From positions 1 through 64,000 of the forward strand of contig NZ_JALHQI010000004.1 of the NCBI RefSeq assembly GCF_022842045.1: 64,000 nt of DNA, given 5' to 3'. Made by a program: the position numbers and the translations under genes. The notes under the pieces are model-generated. The model was given only the letters and a program-made list of their open reading frames with translations. It ran no database searches and was not told where the DNA came from. Below, piece by piece: positions 43,131 to 51,611 of this stretch (the first letter of the stretch is position 1; the number at the start of each line of letters is the position of its first letter). Source of the stretch: Arenimonas sp. Lineage in GTDB: Bacteria > Pseudomonadota > Gammaproteobacteria > Xanthomonadales > Xanthomonadaceae.

Positions 43131-45065
43131 ATGCACCGCCCGCTCCCACTCGATTCACTGGACGCAAGCGTCGACGCGCTGTTCGCGGCGACCGGCCCGT
43201 CGCTGGTGCTCGCGGCGCCGCTGGGCCTGGGCAAGCCGCATCGGCTCCTCAACGCGATCACGCGGCGCGTGGCCGCCGACCCGTCGCTGTCGCTGCAGCT
43301 GCTGACCGCGCTTTCACTGACGCCACCGTCCGCCGGCCAGGGGCTGCAGAAGCGCTTCCTCGCGCCGTTCCTGTCGCGGCACTTCGGCGAAGGCTTCCCG
43401 GCGCTCGACTATGCGCTGGCCATGCGCCGCGATGCGCTGCCGCCGAACGTGGTGGTCGAGGAGTTCTACATGCAGTCCGGCGCCCTGCTCGGCTCGCGCC
43501 AGGCGCAGCGGCACTACACCAGCCTCAACTACACCCACGTGGCGCGCGCCGTGGCCGAGCGCGGCGCCAACGCCGTCGTGCAGAAGGTCGCCCGCGAGCC
43601 CGGCGGCACGCGGCTGAGCCTGAGCTGCAACCCCGACCTCACCTTCGACCTGCTCGACGAGACCGCGCGGCTGGGCAAGCCACGGCCCTTCATGGTGGCC
43701 GAGGTGGACCCGAACCTGCCCTGGATGGACGGCCCCTGCGCGGTGCAAGCGCACTTCTTCGACGCCGTGGTCGACCTGCCCGGCCCGGCGCCCAGGCTGT
43801 TCGCGCTGGTGCGCGAACCGGTCGGCGACGCCGACTACGCCATCGGCCTTTACGCCAGCGCGCTGGTGCGCGACGGCGGCACGCTGCAAATCGGCATCGG
43901 CTCGCTGTCGGATGCGCTCTGCCACGCGCTGGTGCTGCGCCACACGCGCAACGCCGACTACCTGGCCGCGCTCGAGGCGCTGTCGCCCGGGCTGGCCGCT
44001 TCGGCGCTGGTGCGCAGCACCGGCGGCACCGAACCCTTCAAGCTCGGCCTGTACGGCGCCAGCGAAATGGTGAATGACGGCTTCCGCCGCCTGGCCGAGG
44101 CCGGCGTGCTGTCGCGCCGGGTGCTGGACGAGACCGCGGCCATGGCGCGCATCAACCGCGGCCAGGCCACGCCCCACGACCTCGAGCGCCTGGACACCGA
44201 AGGCCGCTACCTCGACGGCGCCTTCTACCTCGGCTCGCACGCGCTCTATGACTGGCTGCGCGGGCTGTCGCCGGAACAGGCGCGCGGCATAGGCATGACC
44301 CGCGTCTCGCACATCAACGAGCTCTACGGCAACAACGAGGCGCTCGAGCGCGAGCAGCGCCGCGACGCACGCTTCTTCAACACCTGCATGATGATGACTG
44401 CGCTCGGCGCGGCGGTGTCCGACGGCCTGGCCGATGGCCGCGTGGTCTCCGGCGTCGGCGGCCAGTACAACTTCGTCGCGATGGCGCACGCCCTGCACGA
44501 TGCGCGCTCGGTGCTGATGCTGCGCGCCACCCGCGGCACCGCCGGCAACGTCGTCTGGAACTACGGTCACACCACCATCCCCCGCCACCTGCGCGACCTC
44601 GCCATCACCGAGTACGGCATCGCCGACCTGCGCGGCCGCAACGACGAGGACTGCATCCGCGCGATGCTGGCGATCACCGATGCCGCCCACCAGGCGGCGC
44701 TGGCCGGCGCGGCGCTGAAGGCAGGCAAGCTGGGCGAAGGCCGCGCACTGGTCGTCCCCGGGAACAACGCCGCCGCGCTGTCGCGCCGGCTGGCGCCGCT
44801 GCGCCGCGCGGGCGTGCTGCCGGATTACCCCATGGGCAGCGACTTCACCGAGGTCGAACAGCGGCTGGTGCGGGCGCTGGCCTGGCTCAAGCCGCGCGCC
44901 ACCGGCCTGGCGAAACTGCGCCTGCTGGGCCAGGCGCTGGCGGGCGGCGCCGCGACCGACGCCGAAGCCATGGCGCGCATGGGCCTGGACCGACCACGCG
45001 GCCTGTCGGAACGAATCGAGGCGCGCGTGCTCGCGCTGGCGCTTCGCCGCACCGCCGGCGACTGA
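43131..45065 (+). CDS. Acetyl-CoA hydrolase/CoA-transferase family protein
   Basis: A 644-residue protein with two CoA-transferase halves. The C-terminal ~200 residues match the acetyl-CoA hydrolase C-terminal domain (ITEYGIADLRGRND). The catalytic glutamate is probably E312 in GASEMVNDGF, preceded by LQIGIGSLSDALCHAL. ATG at 43131 with AGGAG nine bases upstream is preferred to the GTG at 43110. At 644 residues it is longer than typical Cat1/AarC proteins (~500-550), so an extra N-terminal region is present. It may hydrolyse or transfer CoA among short acids such as acetate and succinate. Confidence 0.8.
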   Translation: MHRPLPLDSLDASVDALFAATGPSLVLAAPLGLGKPHRLLNAITRRVAADPSLSLQLLTALSLTPPSAGQGLQKRFLAPFLSRHFGEGFPALDYALAMRRDALPPNVVVEEFYMQSGALLGSRQAQRHYTSLNYTHVARAVAERGANAVVQKVAREPGGTRLSLSCNPDLTFDLLDETARLGKPRPFMVAEVDPNLPWMDGPCAVQAHFFDAVVDLPGPAPRLFALVREPVGDADYAIGLYASALVRDGGTLQIGIGSLSDALCHALVLRHTRNADYLAALEALSPGLAASALVRSTGGTEPFKLGLYGASEMVNDGFRRLAEAGVLSRRVLDETAAMARINRGQATPHDLERLDTEGRYLDGAFYLGSHALYDWLRGLSPEQARGIGMTRVSHINELYGNNEALEREQRRDARFFNTCMMMTALGAAVSDGLADGRVVSGVGGQYNFVAMAHALHDARSVLMLRATRGTAGNVVWNYGHTTIPRHLRDLAITEYGIADLRGRNDEDCIRAMLAITDAAHQAALAGAALKAGKLGEGRALVVPGNNAAALSRRLAPLRRAGVLPDYPMGSDFTEVEQRLVRALAWLKPRATGLAKLRLLGQALAGGAATDAEAMARMGLDRPRGLSERIEARVLALALRRTAGD

Positions 45066-45078
45066 AGGCCACGCTCCG

Positions 45079-45100
45079 GCGCCGGGACGGGTCCCGGCGC
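45079..45100 (+). terminator. Hairpin after the CoA-transferase gene
   Basis: Perfect 9-bp stem GCGCCGGGA/TCCCGGCGC with loop CGGG, 13 nt after the stop codon. No T-run follows, so it may only partly terminate. Confidence 0.45.
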
Positions 45101-45178
45101 GGCGGCCGCAGACGCCGCCGGACCCTTCGCGGCATGACCGCATTAGACTGACCGCCAGCCGATCCAGGAGCCGCCGCC

Positions 45179-46045
45179 ATGCCCGCGCCCGACGTCCAGC
45201 CCTTTTTCCACGAGGAAAGCAGCACCTGGTCCTACCTGGTCATCGACCCGTCCACGAACGAAGCGGCGGTGGTCGACCCGGTGCTCGACTTCGACCCCAA
45301 GTCCGGCCGCACCTCGACCACCTCGGCGGAAGCCCTGCTGGCCGCGATCGCCGAGCGCGGCGCCACGGTCCGCTGGATCCTCGAGACCCATGCCCACGCC
45401 GACCACCTCAGCGCCGGCCACTGGCTCAAGCAAGAGCTGCCCGAGGCGCGCCTCGGCATCGGCCAGGGCATCCGCAAGGTGCAGAAGGCCTTCCGTCCGG
45501 TCTTCAACCTGGGCGAGCACTTCCCGGTGGACGGCTCGCAGTTCGACCATCTGTTCGCCGACGACGAGCGCTTCGCCATCGGCGTACTCGAGGCCCGGGT
45601 GATCCCGGTGCCGGGCCACACCAGCGATTCGGTGGCCTACCTGGTGTGCGATGCGCTGTTCACCGGCGACTCGCTGTTCATGCCCGACGGCGGCACCGCC
45701 CGCTGCGACTTCCCCGGCGGCGACGCCGCCACGCTGTACCAGTCCATCCAGCGCCTGTTCGAACTGCCTGGCGACACCCGCGTCTTCGTCTGCCATGACT
45801 ACGGCCCCGGCGGCCGCGAGGTGCGCTGCGAAACCACCATCGCCGAGCAGAAGCGCGCCAACATCCACGTGCGGGAAGGCACCAGCGAAGCCCAGTACGT
45901 GAAGATGCGCACCGAGCGCGACGCTACCCTGGCGATGCCGACCCTGATCCTGCCCGCGGTGCAGGTGAACATCCGCGCCGGCGCCCTGCCCGAGCCGGAA
46001 GGCAACGGCGTGCGCTACCTCAAGCTGCCGATCGACGCGCTGTAG
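45179..46045 (+). CDS. ETHE1/Blh-like metallo-beta-lactamase-fold hydrolase (probable persulfide dioxygenase)
   Basis: A 288-residue MBL-fold protein. The metal motif is LETHAHADHLS (HxHxDH), with further ligands in VPGHTSDS, FTGDSLF and VCHDYGPGG. This pattern matches Blh/persulfide dioxygenases of the ETHE1 type, which oxidise glutathione persulfide to sulfite, rather than glyoxalase II. AGGAG precedes the ATG, and a TTAGACT-like -10 lies upstream. Its neighbours (TrxC, rhodanese, DUF2892 and a BigR-like repressor) support a sulfane-sulfur role. It converges on trxC, with a 63-nt gap. Confidence 0.82.
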   Translation: MPAPDVQPFFHEESSTWSYLVIDPSTNEAAVVDPVLDFDPKSGRTSTTSAEALLAAIAERGATVRWILETHAHADHLSAGHWLKQELPEARLGIGQGIRKVQKAFRPVFNLGEHFPVDGSQFDHLFADDERFAIGVLEARVIPVPGHTSDSVAYLVCDALFTGDSLFMPDGGTARCDFPGGDAATLYQSIQRLFELPGDTRVFVCHDYGPGGREVRCETTIAEQKRANIHVREGTSEAQYVKMRTERDATLAMPTLILPAVQVNIRAGALPEPEGNGVRYLKLPIDAL

Positions 46046-46108
46046 GCGCGGGCTGGCGCCGACGCGCGTCGCCGCCAAGCGGGCCCCGACCGGGGCCTGC
46101 AGGGATGT

Positions 46109-46549
46109 TCAGCCGCCCAGCTGTTGCCGGGTCCAGCGCACGATGCCGTTGGCGTCCAGGGCGCCGGACTGGCGCGCGATCTCGCGGCCACTCCGGAACA
46201 GCACCAGGGTGGGGATGCTTCGGATGTTGTAGCGCTGGCCCAGCGTGGGCTGGGCCTGGGTGTCGACCTTGGCCAGCCGCACCTGCGGCTCGAGCACGCC
46301 GGCAGCGCGCTCGAAGTGCGGCGCCATCATCTGGCAGGGTCCGCACCACGGCGCCCAGAAGTCCACCAGCAGCGGCAGTTCGCTGCGGTCGGCGTGCGCG
46401 TCGAACCCGTCCACGCCCAGCGTGACCGGGTGCCCGGTGAACAGCGGCTGGTGGCAGTGGCCGCACTGCGGCGCGGCCGCGAGGCGGTCGCCGGGCACGC
46501 GGCTCCGGCCGTGGCAGTGCGGGCAGGCAATCACCAGGGGTTCGTTCAT
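46109..46549 (-). CDS. trxC: Thioredoxin 2 (zinc-binding thioredoxin)
   Basis: A 146-residue thioredoxin with an N-terminal zinc ribbon: C9-x2-C12 and C29-x2-C32. The redox centre is W68-C69-G-P-C72 in the thioredoxin fold. TrxC is the stress-induced cytoplasmic thioredoxin. The ATG overlaps the RND gene's stop (ATGA, four bases), so trxC is the last gene of the DUF2892-adaptor-pump operon. That links thiol reduction to the pump and is unusual. Confidence 0.94.
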   Translation of the reverse strand: MNEPLVIACPHCHGRSRVPGDRLAAAPQCGHCHQPLFTGHPVTLGVDGFDAHADRSELPLLVDFWAPWCGPCQMMAPHFERAAGVLEPQVRLAKVDTQAQPTLGQRYNIRSIPTLVLFRSGREIARQSGALDANGIVRWTRQQLGG

Positions 46550-49500
46550 GCGGTGCCTCCCTGCCGGCGCGCGCGGGCGCTGAGCAGCACGAAGTAAAGC
46601 AAGGGGATCACGACCAGCGTGAGCAGGGTCGAGACCAGGATGCCGAAGATCAGCGCGATCGCCAGGCCGTTGAAGATCGGATCGTCGAGGATGAAGAAAG
46701 CGCCCGCCATCGCCGCCAGGCCGGTCAGCGCGATCGGCTGCGCACGCACGGCGCAGGCCTCGATCACGGCGTCGGCCGGCGGCTGGCCCTCGGCGATCGA
46801 CTGGTTGATGAAATCCACCAGCAGGATCGAGTTGCGCACGATGATGCCGGCCAGCGCGATCATGCCGATCATGCTGGTGGCGGTGAACTGCGCGCCCAGC
46901 AGCGCGTGGCCCGGCATCACGCCGATGACGGTCAGCGGGATCGGCGCCATGATCACCAGCGGGACCAGGTAGTCACGGAACTGCGCCACCACCAGCAGGT
47001 AGATCAGCAGCAGGCCGACCGAATAGGCCAGGCCCATGTCGCGGAAGGTCTCGTAGGTGATTTGCCACTCGCCGTCCCACTTGATGGCGAAGCCCAAACC
47101 CGAGTCCGGCGCCGACAGGAAGCGCTGCTCGACCGGCGTGCCGGCCAGCGGCGCGTCGTCGACCTGGCCGACCAGGTCGAACATGCCGTACAGCGGGCTG
47201 TCGAGCTCGCCGGCCTCGTCGCCGGTGACGTAGACCACCGGCAGCAGGTCCTTGTGGTGGATCATCGGCTCCCAGGGCAGGCGGACGACTTGCACCAGCT
47301 CGGACAGCGGCACCAACCGGCCGTCGCCGGCACGCACGCGGACGGTGAGCAGCTGGTCCAGGCTGGCCTGGTCCCCTGCGGGCAGGCGCAGGCGCACCGG
47401 CACGGCGTACTTCGATGCGCCGTCGCGCAGGTACGTGGCATCGCGGCCGGAAACACCCAGCTGCAGTGCCTGGGCGATCGCGGCCTGGCTCACGCCCAGC
47501 TTCGCGGCCAGCCCGCGGTCGATGATCGCCAGCTCGCGCGGCGCCTCGGCCTCCAGCGAGCTGTCCACGTCGACGATGCCTTCGGTCGCGGCGAAGCGCG
47601 CCTGCAGGTCGCGGGCAATGGCACGGGCGCGGGCGGCATCGGGGCCGTAGACCTCGGCGACCAGCGGCGACATCACCGGCGGGCCCGGCGGCACTTCCAC
47701 CACTTTCACTGAAGCGCCGTAGCCTGCGCCGATGGCCGCCAGCGCCGGGCGCACCGCGCGGGCGATCTCGTGGCTCTGGCGGTCACGCGCGTGCTTGTCG
47801 ACCAGGTTCACCTGCAGGTCGCCGACGTTGGCGCCGGCGCGCAGGTAGTACTGGCGCACCAGGCCGTTGAAGTTCACCGGGCCGGAAGTACCGGCGTAGC
47901 CCTGCATGTCCAGCACTTCGGGCACGGTCGAGAGTTCCTGCGCCAGCTCAAGCAGCAGCGCATTGGTGCGCTCGAGCAGTGTGCCCTCGGGCAGGTCGAC
48001 CACGACCTGGAACTCGGACTTGTTGTCGAAGGGCAGCATCTTGAGCACCACCAGCTGCACCACCGCCAGGCCGGCGGCGGCGACCACGGCGGCGCCGATG
48101 CCGAGGAAGAGCAGCTGGCGCCGGCGCGGGCCCTGCCGGGCCTGCAGGAAGGGACGCAGCACCCGCTCGAACAGGCGGCGCAGGCGGTCGGACAGCCCTT
48201 GCTTCGGCCTGTCCTCGCCCACCGCATGGTCGTCGTGGCCGTGGCGCGTGAGCAGCTTGAGCGACAGCCACGGCGTCACCGTCAACGCGATCGCCAGCGA
48301 CAACAGCATGCCGACCGAGGCGTTGATGGGAATCGGCCGCATGTACGGGCCCATCAGGCCCGACACGAAGGCCATCGGCAGCAGCGCTGCGATGACGGTG
48401 AACGTGGCCAGGATGGTCGGGCTGCCGACTTCGTCGACCGCCGGCGGGATCGCCTCGCGCAGGGTCTTGCCGCCCAGGCGCATGTGGCGGTGGATGTTCT
48501 CGACGATCACGATGGCGTCGTCGACCAGGATGCCGATGGAGAAGATCAGCGCGAACAGCGACACCCGGTTGATGGTGAAACCCATCGCCCAGGACGCGAA
48601 CAGGGTCAACGCCAGGGTCAGGACGACGGCGCTGCCGACCACGATGGCCTCGCGCCAGCCGAGTGCGAACAGCACCAGCAGCACCACCGACAGCGTCGCG
48701 AACACCAGCTTCTGGATCAGCTTCATCGCCTTGTCGTTGGCGGTGTAGCCGTAGTCGCGGGTGAGGCTGACGTTGACGCCCTCGGGGATGTGGGTGGTCT
48801 TGAGGCCCTGCAGCCGGTCGCTGATGGCGCGGGTGATGTCGACCGCGTTCGCGCCGGGCTTCTTGGCCACCGCGATGGTGACCGCGGGCGCGACGCCGCC
48901 GGCCGGGCGCGCCTTGCCTTCGGGCGCGGTGTACCAGGCGTATTGCGTCGGCAGGTCGGCGCCACGGCGGATGTCGGCGACGTCCGCGAGATACAGCGGG
49001 CGGCCGCCCGCCAGGCCGATCACCAGCTCCGAGACCTGCTGGGCATCAGCGAGGTATTGCCCCGCGGTGAGCGGCAGCACCTGGCCGGCCGCCACGCGGT
49101 CACCGGCCTGGGTGACGGTGTTGGCGGCCGCCAGCGCGCCGGCCAGGTCGTCCACGGTCATGCCGTGCGAGGCCAGCCGGGTCGCATCGAGTTCGACCAC
49201 CACGGCGCGCTCGGGTGCGCCGATCGTGTAGACATCGCGGGTGCCGGGCACGCGCTTGATCTCGGCTTCCAGCGAATGCGCGACCTCGGCCAACTCGGTG
49301 GCGCCGCGGGCGGGGTCGTCGGTCCAGAGCGTCAGCGCCATCACCGGCACGTCGTCGATGCCCATCGGCCGCACCAGCGCCTGGCCGACGCCGAGGCCCG
49401 GCGGCGCCCAGTCGGCGTTGGAATAGACCTGGTTGTACAGCCGCACCAGCGCCTCCTGGCGCGGCACGCCCACCGCGAACTCGACCGTGATCAGGGCCGA

Positions 49501-49785
49501 GCCCGCGCGGCTGGTGGAATAGACGTGCTTGACGCCCTCGATCTCGGACAGCGCCTGTTCCAGCGGATAGCTGACCAGGTTCTCGACGTCCTCGGCCGGC
49601 GCGCCCGGGAAGGGCACGATCACGTTGGCCATGGTCACGTCGATCTGCGGCTCTTCCTCGCGCGGCGTGATCATCGTCGCGAACAAGCCCAGCAGCAGGC
49701 CCGCGATCGCCAGCACCGGCGTCAGCGGGTTGGCCTGGAAGGCGCGGGCGAGGCGCCCCGAGAGGCCGAAGCGCGGCTCAGCCAT
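46546..49785 (-). CDS. RND transporter with Arg in place of the TM10 relay Lys
   Basis: A 1079-residue RND permease. The TM4 relay pair is intact (D422-D423 in LVDDAIVIVEN), but the TM10 lysine of AcrB-type pumps is an arginine, R984 in LAGIIVRNSILLVDF. The sequence is distant from the HAE1 pump in this window and belongs to a group I recall beside rhodanese/DUF2892 genes. Overlaps the adaptor gene by 8 nt and trxC by 4 nt. Function is unproven; the context points to export of a sulfur compound or a thiol conjugate. Confidence 0.88.
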   Translation of the reverse strand: MAEPRFGLSGRLARAFQANPLTPVLAIAGLLLGLFATMITPREEEPQIDVTMANVIVPFPGAPAEDVENLVSYPLEQALSEIEGVKHVYSTSRAGSALITVEFAVGVPRQEALVRLYNQVYSNADWAPPGLGVGQALVRPMGIDDVPVMALTLWTDDPARGATELAEVAHSLEAEIKRVPGTRDVYTIGAPERAVVVELDATRLASHGMTVDDLAGALAAANTVTQAGDRVAAGQVLPLTAGQYLADAQQVSELVIGLAGGRPLYLADVADIRRGADLPTQYAWYTAPEGKARPAGGVAPAVTIAVAKKPGANAVDITRAISDRLQGLKTTHIPEGVNVSLTRDYGYTANDKAMKLIQKLVFATLSVVLLVLFALGWREAIVVGSAVVLTLALTLFASWAMGFTINRVSLFALIFSIGILVDDAIVIVENIHRHMRLGGKTLREAIPPAVDEVGSPTILATFTVIAALLPMAFVSGLMGPYMRPIPINASVGMLLSLAIALTVTPWLSLKLLTRHGHDDHAVGEDRPKQGLSDRLRRLFERVLRPFLQARQGPRRRQLLFLGIGAAVVAAAGLAVVQLVVLKMLPFDNKSEFQVVVDLPEGTLLERTNALLLELAQELSTVPEVLDMQGYAGTSGPVNFNGLVRQYYLRAGANVGDLQVNLVDKHARDRQSHEIARAVRPALAAIGAGYGASVKVVEVPPGPPVMSPLVAEVYGPDAARARAIARDLQARFAATEGIVDVDSSLEAEAPRELAIIDRGLAAKLGVSQAAIAQALQLGVSGRDATYLRDGASKYAVPVRLRLPAGDQASLDQLLTVRVRAGDGRLVPLSELVQVVRLPWEPMIHHKDLLPVVYVTGDEAGELDSPLYGMFDLVGQVDDAPLAGTPVEQRFLSAPDSGLGFAIKWDGEWQITYETFRDMGLAYSVGLLLIYLLVVAQFRDYLVPLVIMAPIPLTVIGVMPGHALLGAQFTATSMIGMIALAGIIVRNSILLVDFINQSIAEGQPPADAVIEACAVRAQPIALTGLAAMAGAFFILDDPIFNGLAIALIFGILVSTLLTLVVIPLLYFVLLSARARRQGGTA

Positions 49786-50848
49786 CGTCGCGCACTCCCG
49801 CCGCGGCCAGGTGGGCCAGCGCCGCCACCGGGTCGGCGGCGATGCGGTCGCCGTCGGCCAGGCCGGCCAGCACCTCGACCGCGTCGCCCTCGGCGCGGCC
49901 CAGGCGCACCTGGCGCAGCGCCACGCGGTTGCGTGCGTCCACCACGTACACCGCGGTCACTTCGCTGCGCGTGACCAGAGCCGAGCGCGGCACCCAGAGA
50001 TGTCGCGCCTCGCCGGTCTTGAACGCAGTCTTGACGGTCATGCCCGGCTGCAGGCCGGTGTCGGCCTCGGGCAGTTCGACCCGGACCTTGAAGCTGTGGG
50101 TCGCCGGATCGGCGTAGGGGAAAACGACGACGCGATCGGCTTCGATGCGGCGACCATCGGGCAGCAGCACCGCGGCGGCGCCGTGCTTGCGGATGGCGGC
50201 GATGTCGCTCTGCGGCACTTCCACGTTGATCCGCAGGCGATCCAGCGACAGGCCCGATACCAGCGGCTGGCCCGGCCGCACCGCTTCGCCGACCTCGACG
50301 TGGCGCTGGGTCAGGATGCCGGCATACGGCGCCCGGATGACGGTGTAGTCGACCTGCTCGCCCGCCTCGCTGACGCCGGCACGGGCGGCTTCGAGCGCGG
50401 CACGCGCGGCATCACGGCGCGCGCGGGCCTGGTCGAGCGAGGCGCGGGCCAGCAGCTGCCTGGCCACCAGCGCTTCGGTGCGCCTGAAGTCGGCCTCGGC
50501 CTCGGCCGCCGCCGCCTGCGCCGCGTTCACCGCCGCGGAGGCGCGCCGCTGCGCCGACACCTGTTCGACGTCGGTGAAGCGAACCACGACCTGCCCCGCT
50601 TCGACGTAGTCGTTCACGTCGAACGGCAGCTCCAGCACGCGGCCGGCGGTCTGCGCCGACAGCGTGGCCTGGTTCACGGCCTCCACCACGCCGTCCCAGC
50701 GCCGTTCGCGCGCGCTGTCGCGGGCCTCGACCACCACGGTGTCGAAGGACACCGGCCTGGCATCGCCAGGGGCGACGGGCTCCGCGCCGCAGCCCGCGAG
50801 GGCTACGGCGACGAGCATGGCGAGGGACAGTGGGCGCAGGCGGGTCAT
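49778..50848 (-). CDS. RND periplasmic adaptor lipoprotein
   Basis: A 356-residue membrane fusion protein with a signal ending in the lipobox LAGC (C ~20). Lipoyl-like half (LPFDVNDYVEAGQVVVRFTD), an Ala/Arg-rich coiled-coil hairpin (~95-155), second lipoyl half (IRAPYAGILTQRHVEVGEAV), then a beta-barrel and a membrane-proximal domain. It starts 9 nt after the DUF2892 gene and overlaps the pump by 8 nt. No outer-membrane channel gene is present. It is the pump's dedicated adaptor. Confidence 0.9.
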   Translation of the reverse strand: MTRLRPLSLAMLVAVALAGCGAEPVAPGDARPVSFDTVVVEARDSARERRWDGVVEAVNQATLSAQTAGRVLELPFDVNDYVEAGQVVVRFTDVEQVSAQRRASAAVNAAQAAAAEAEADFRRTEALVARQLLARASLDQARARRDAARAALEAARAGVSEAGEQVDYTVIRAPYAGILTQRHVEVGEAVRPGQPLVSGLSLDRLRINVEVPQSDIAAIRKHGAAAVLLPDGRRIEADRVVVFPYADPATHSFKVRVELPEADTGLQPGMTVKTAFKTGEARHLWVPRSALVTRSEVTAVYVVDARNRVALRQVRLGRAEGDAVEVLAGLADGDRIAADPVAALAHLAAAGVRDDG

Positions 50849-50857
50849 CGCGTCAGC

Positions 50858-51061
50858 TCACTTGAAGGCACAGCCGGACTTCACGCCCAGCTTGCCGAAC
50901 AGCATCGCCGCCGGGCAGAAGCCGGTGAAGGCCGCCTGCACCAGGTTCACGCCGACGAAAGCGGTGAGCAGCAGCCACAGCGGGCTGAAGAAATAGGCAA
51001 GCGTGACGCTGGCGAGGATCATCACGCCGGCGAAGGCCATCACGGCACGGTCGATGTTCAT
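50858..51061 (-). CDS. DUF2892 (YgaP-like transmembrane) protein
   Basis: A 67-residue membrane protein. The start MNIDRAVMAFAGVMILASVT and the C-terminal half VNLVQAAFTGFCPAAM are the DUF2892 signature, the same module as the membrane domain of the rhodanese YgaP. The FCPA cysteine and the later C65 are typical. In many bacteria it accompanies rhodanese and BigR/SqrR-type operons. First gene of the operon driven by the strong promoter at 51158-51186. Confidence 0.9.
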   Translation of the reverse strand: MNIDRAVMAFAGVMILASVTLAYFFSPLWLLLTAFVGVNLVQAAFTGFCPAAMLFGKLGVKSGCAFK

Positions 51062-51157
51062 GGGGTTCTCCTGGGGGTTGGGTTGGACGGGGAACGGCGG
51101 CCCTGGTCGACCACGGTGCTACCGTGGCCTGCAGCCGGGGATCGACCGGCTGTGCGT

Positions 51158-51186
51158 ATATTAGGTTCGTCTTAATTAGTTTTCAA
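51158..51186 (-). promoter_or_regulatory. Sigma-70 promoter of the DUF2892-pump-trxC operon
   Basis: On the minus strand, -35 TTGAAA (51181-51186) and -10 TAATAT (51158-51163) are separated by exactly 17 nt. It is the only strongly AT-rich segment in the 160-bp divergent gap. The AT-rich patch also overlaps the upstream region of the rhodanese-regulator operon (its CATAAT at 51188-51193). It is therefore the natural binding place for the ArsR repressor. Confidence 0.7.
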
Positions 51187-51221
51187 GCATAATGCGCCCA
51201 TCCCCACCGAGGCTCCCTGAC

Positions 51222-51611
51222 ATGCGTCAAACCCTCCAGCAGCTCCTGGCCGAAGCCAGGTCCCGTATCCGGGAGATCAACGCCGATGAACTGCGCGCCC
51301 TGCAGGCCCGCGGCGTGCCGGTCGTGGACGTGCGCGAGCCGGCCGAATACGCGGCCGGCCGCATTCCCGGCGCCAGCAACATCCCGCGCGGCGTGCTCGA
51401 ATTCGAGGTCGACGGCCACCCGGCCGTGAACTGCGCGCGCGACCCGGCCCTGGGCCATCGTGACCAGCCCATCGTCGTCTACTGCCGCAGCGGCGGCCGC
51501 TCGGCCCTCGCGGCCGAGGCGCTGCAGCGCCTGGGCTTCGCCGAACCGCTGTCGCTGGCCGGTGGCTACCTGGCCTGGACCGAGGGCGGCGGCGCGGTGG
51601 AGGGCGCATGA
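51222..51611 (+). CDS. Single-domain rhodanese
   Basis: A 129-residue sulfurtransferase domain. The active-site Cys is C88 in VVYCRSGGRSALAA, with the usual VVDVREPAEYAAGRIPGASN. ATG at 51222 with GAGG upstream is preferred over the in-frame ATG at 51192, because the latter overlaps the CATAAT -10 element. Moves sulfane sulfur through an enzyme persulfide. Its TGA overlaps the regulator gene (ATGA). Confidence 0.92.
   Translation: MRQTLQQLLAEARSRIREINADELRALQARGVPVVDVREPAEYAAGRIPGASNIPRGVLEFEVDGHPAVNCARDPALGHRDQPIVVYCRSGGRSALAAEALQRLGFAEPLSLAGGYLAWTEGGGAVEGA

Noticed and set aside
51192-51221. ATG at 51192 as the rhodanese start
   Set aside because: It overlaps the CATAAT promoter hexamer, and the ATG at 51222 has GAGG upstream and begins the conserved region.
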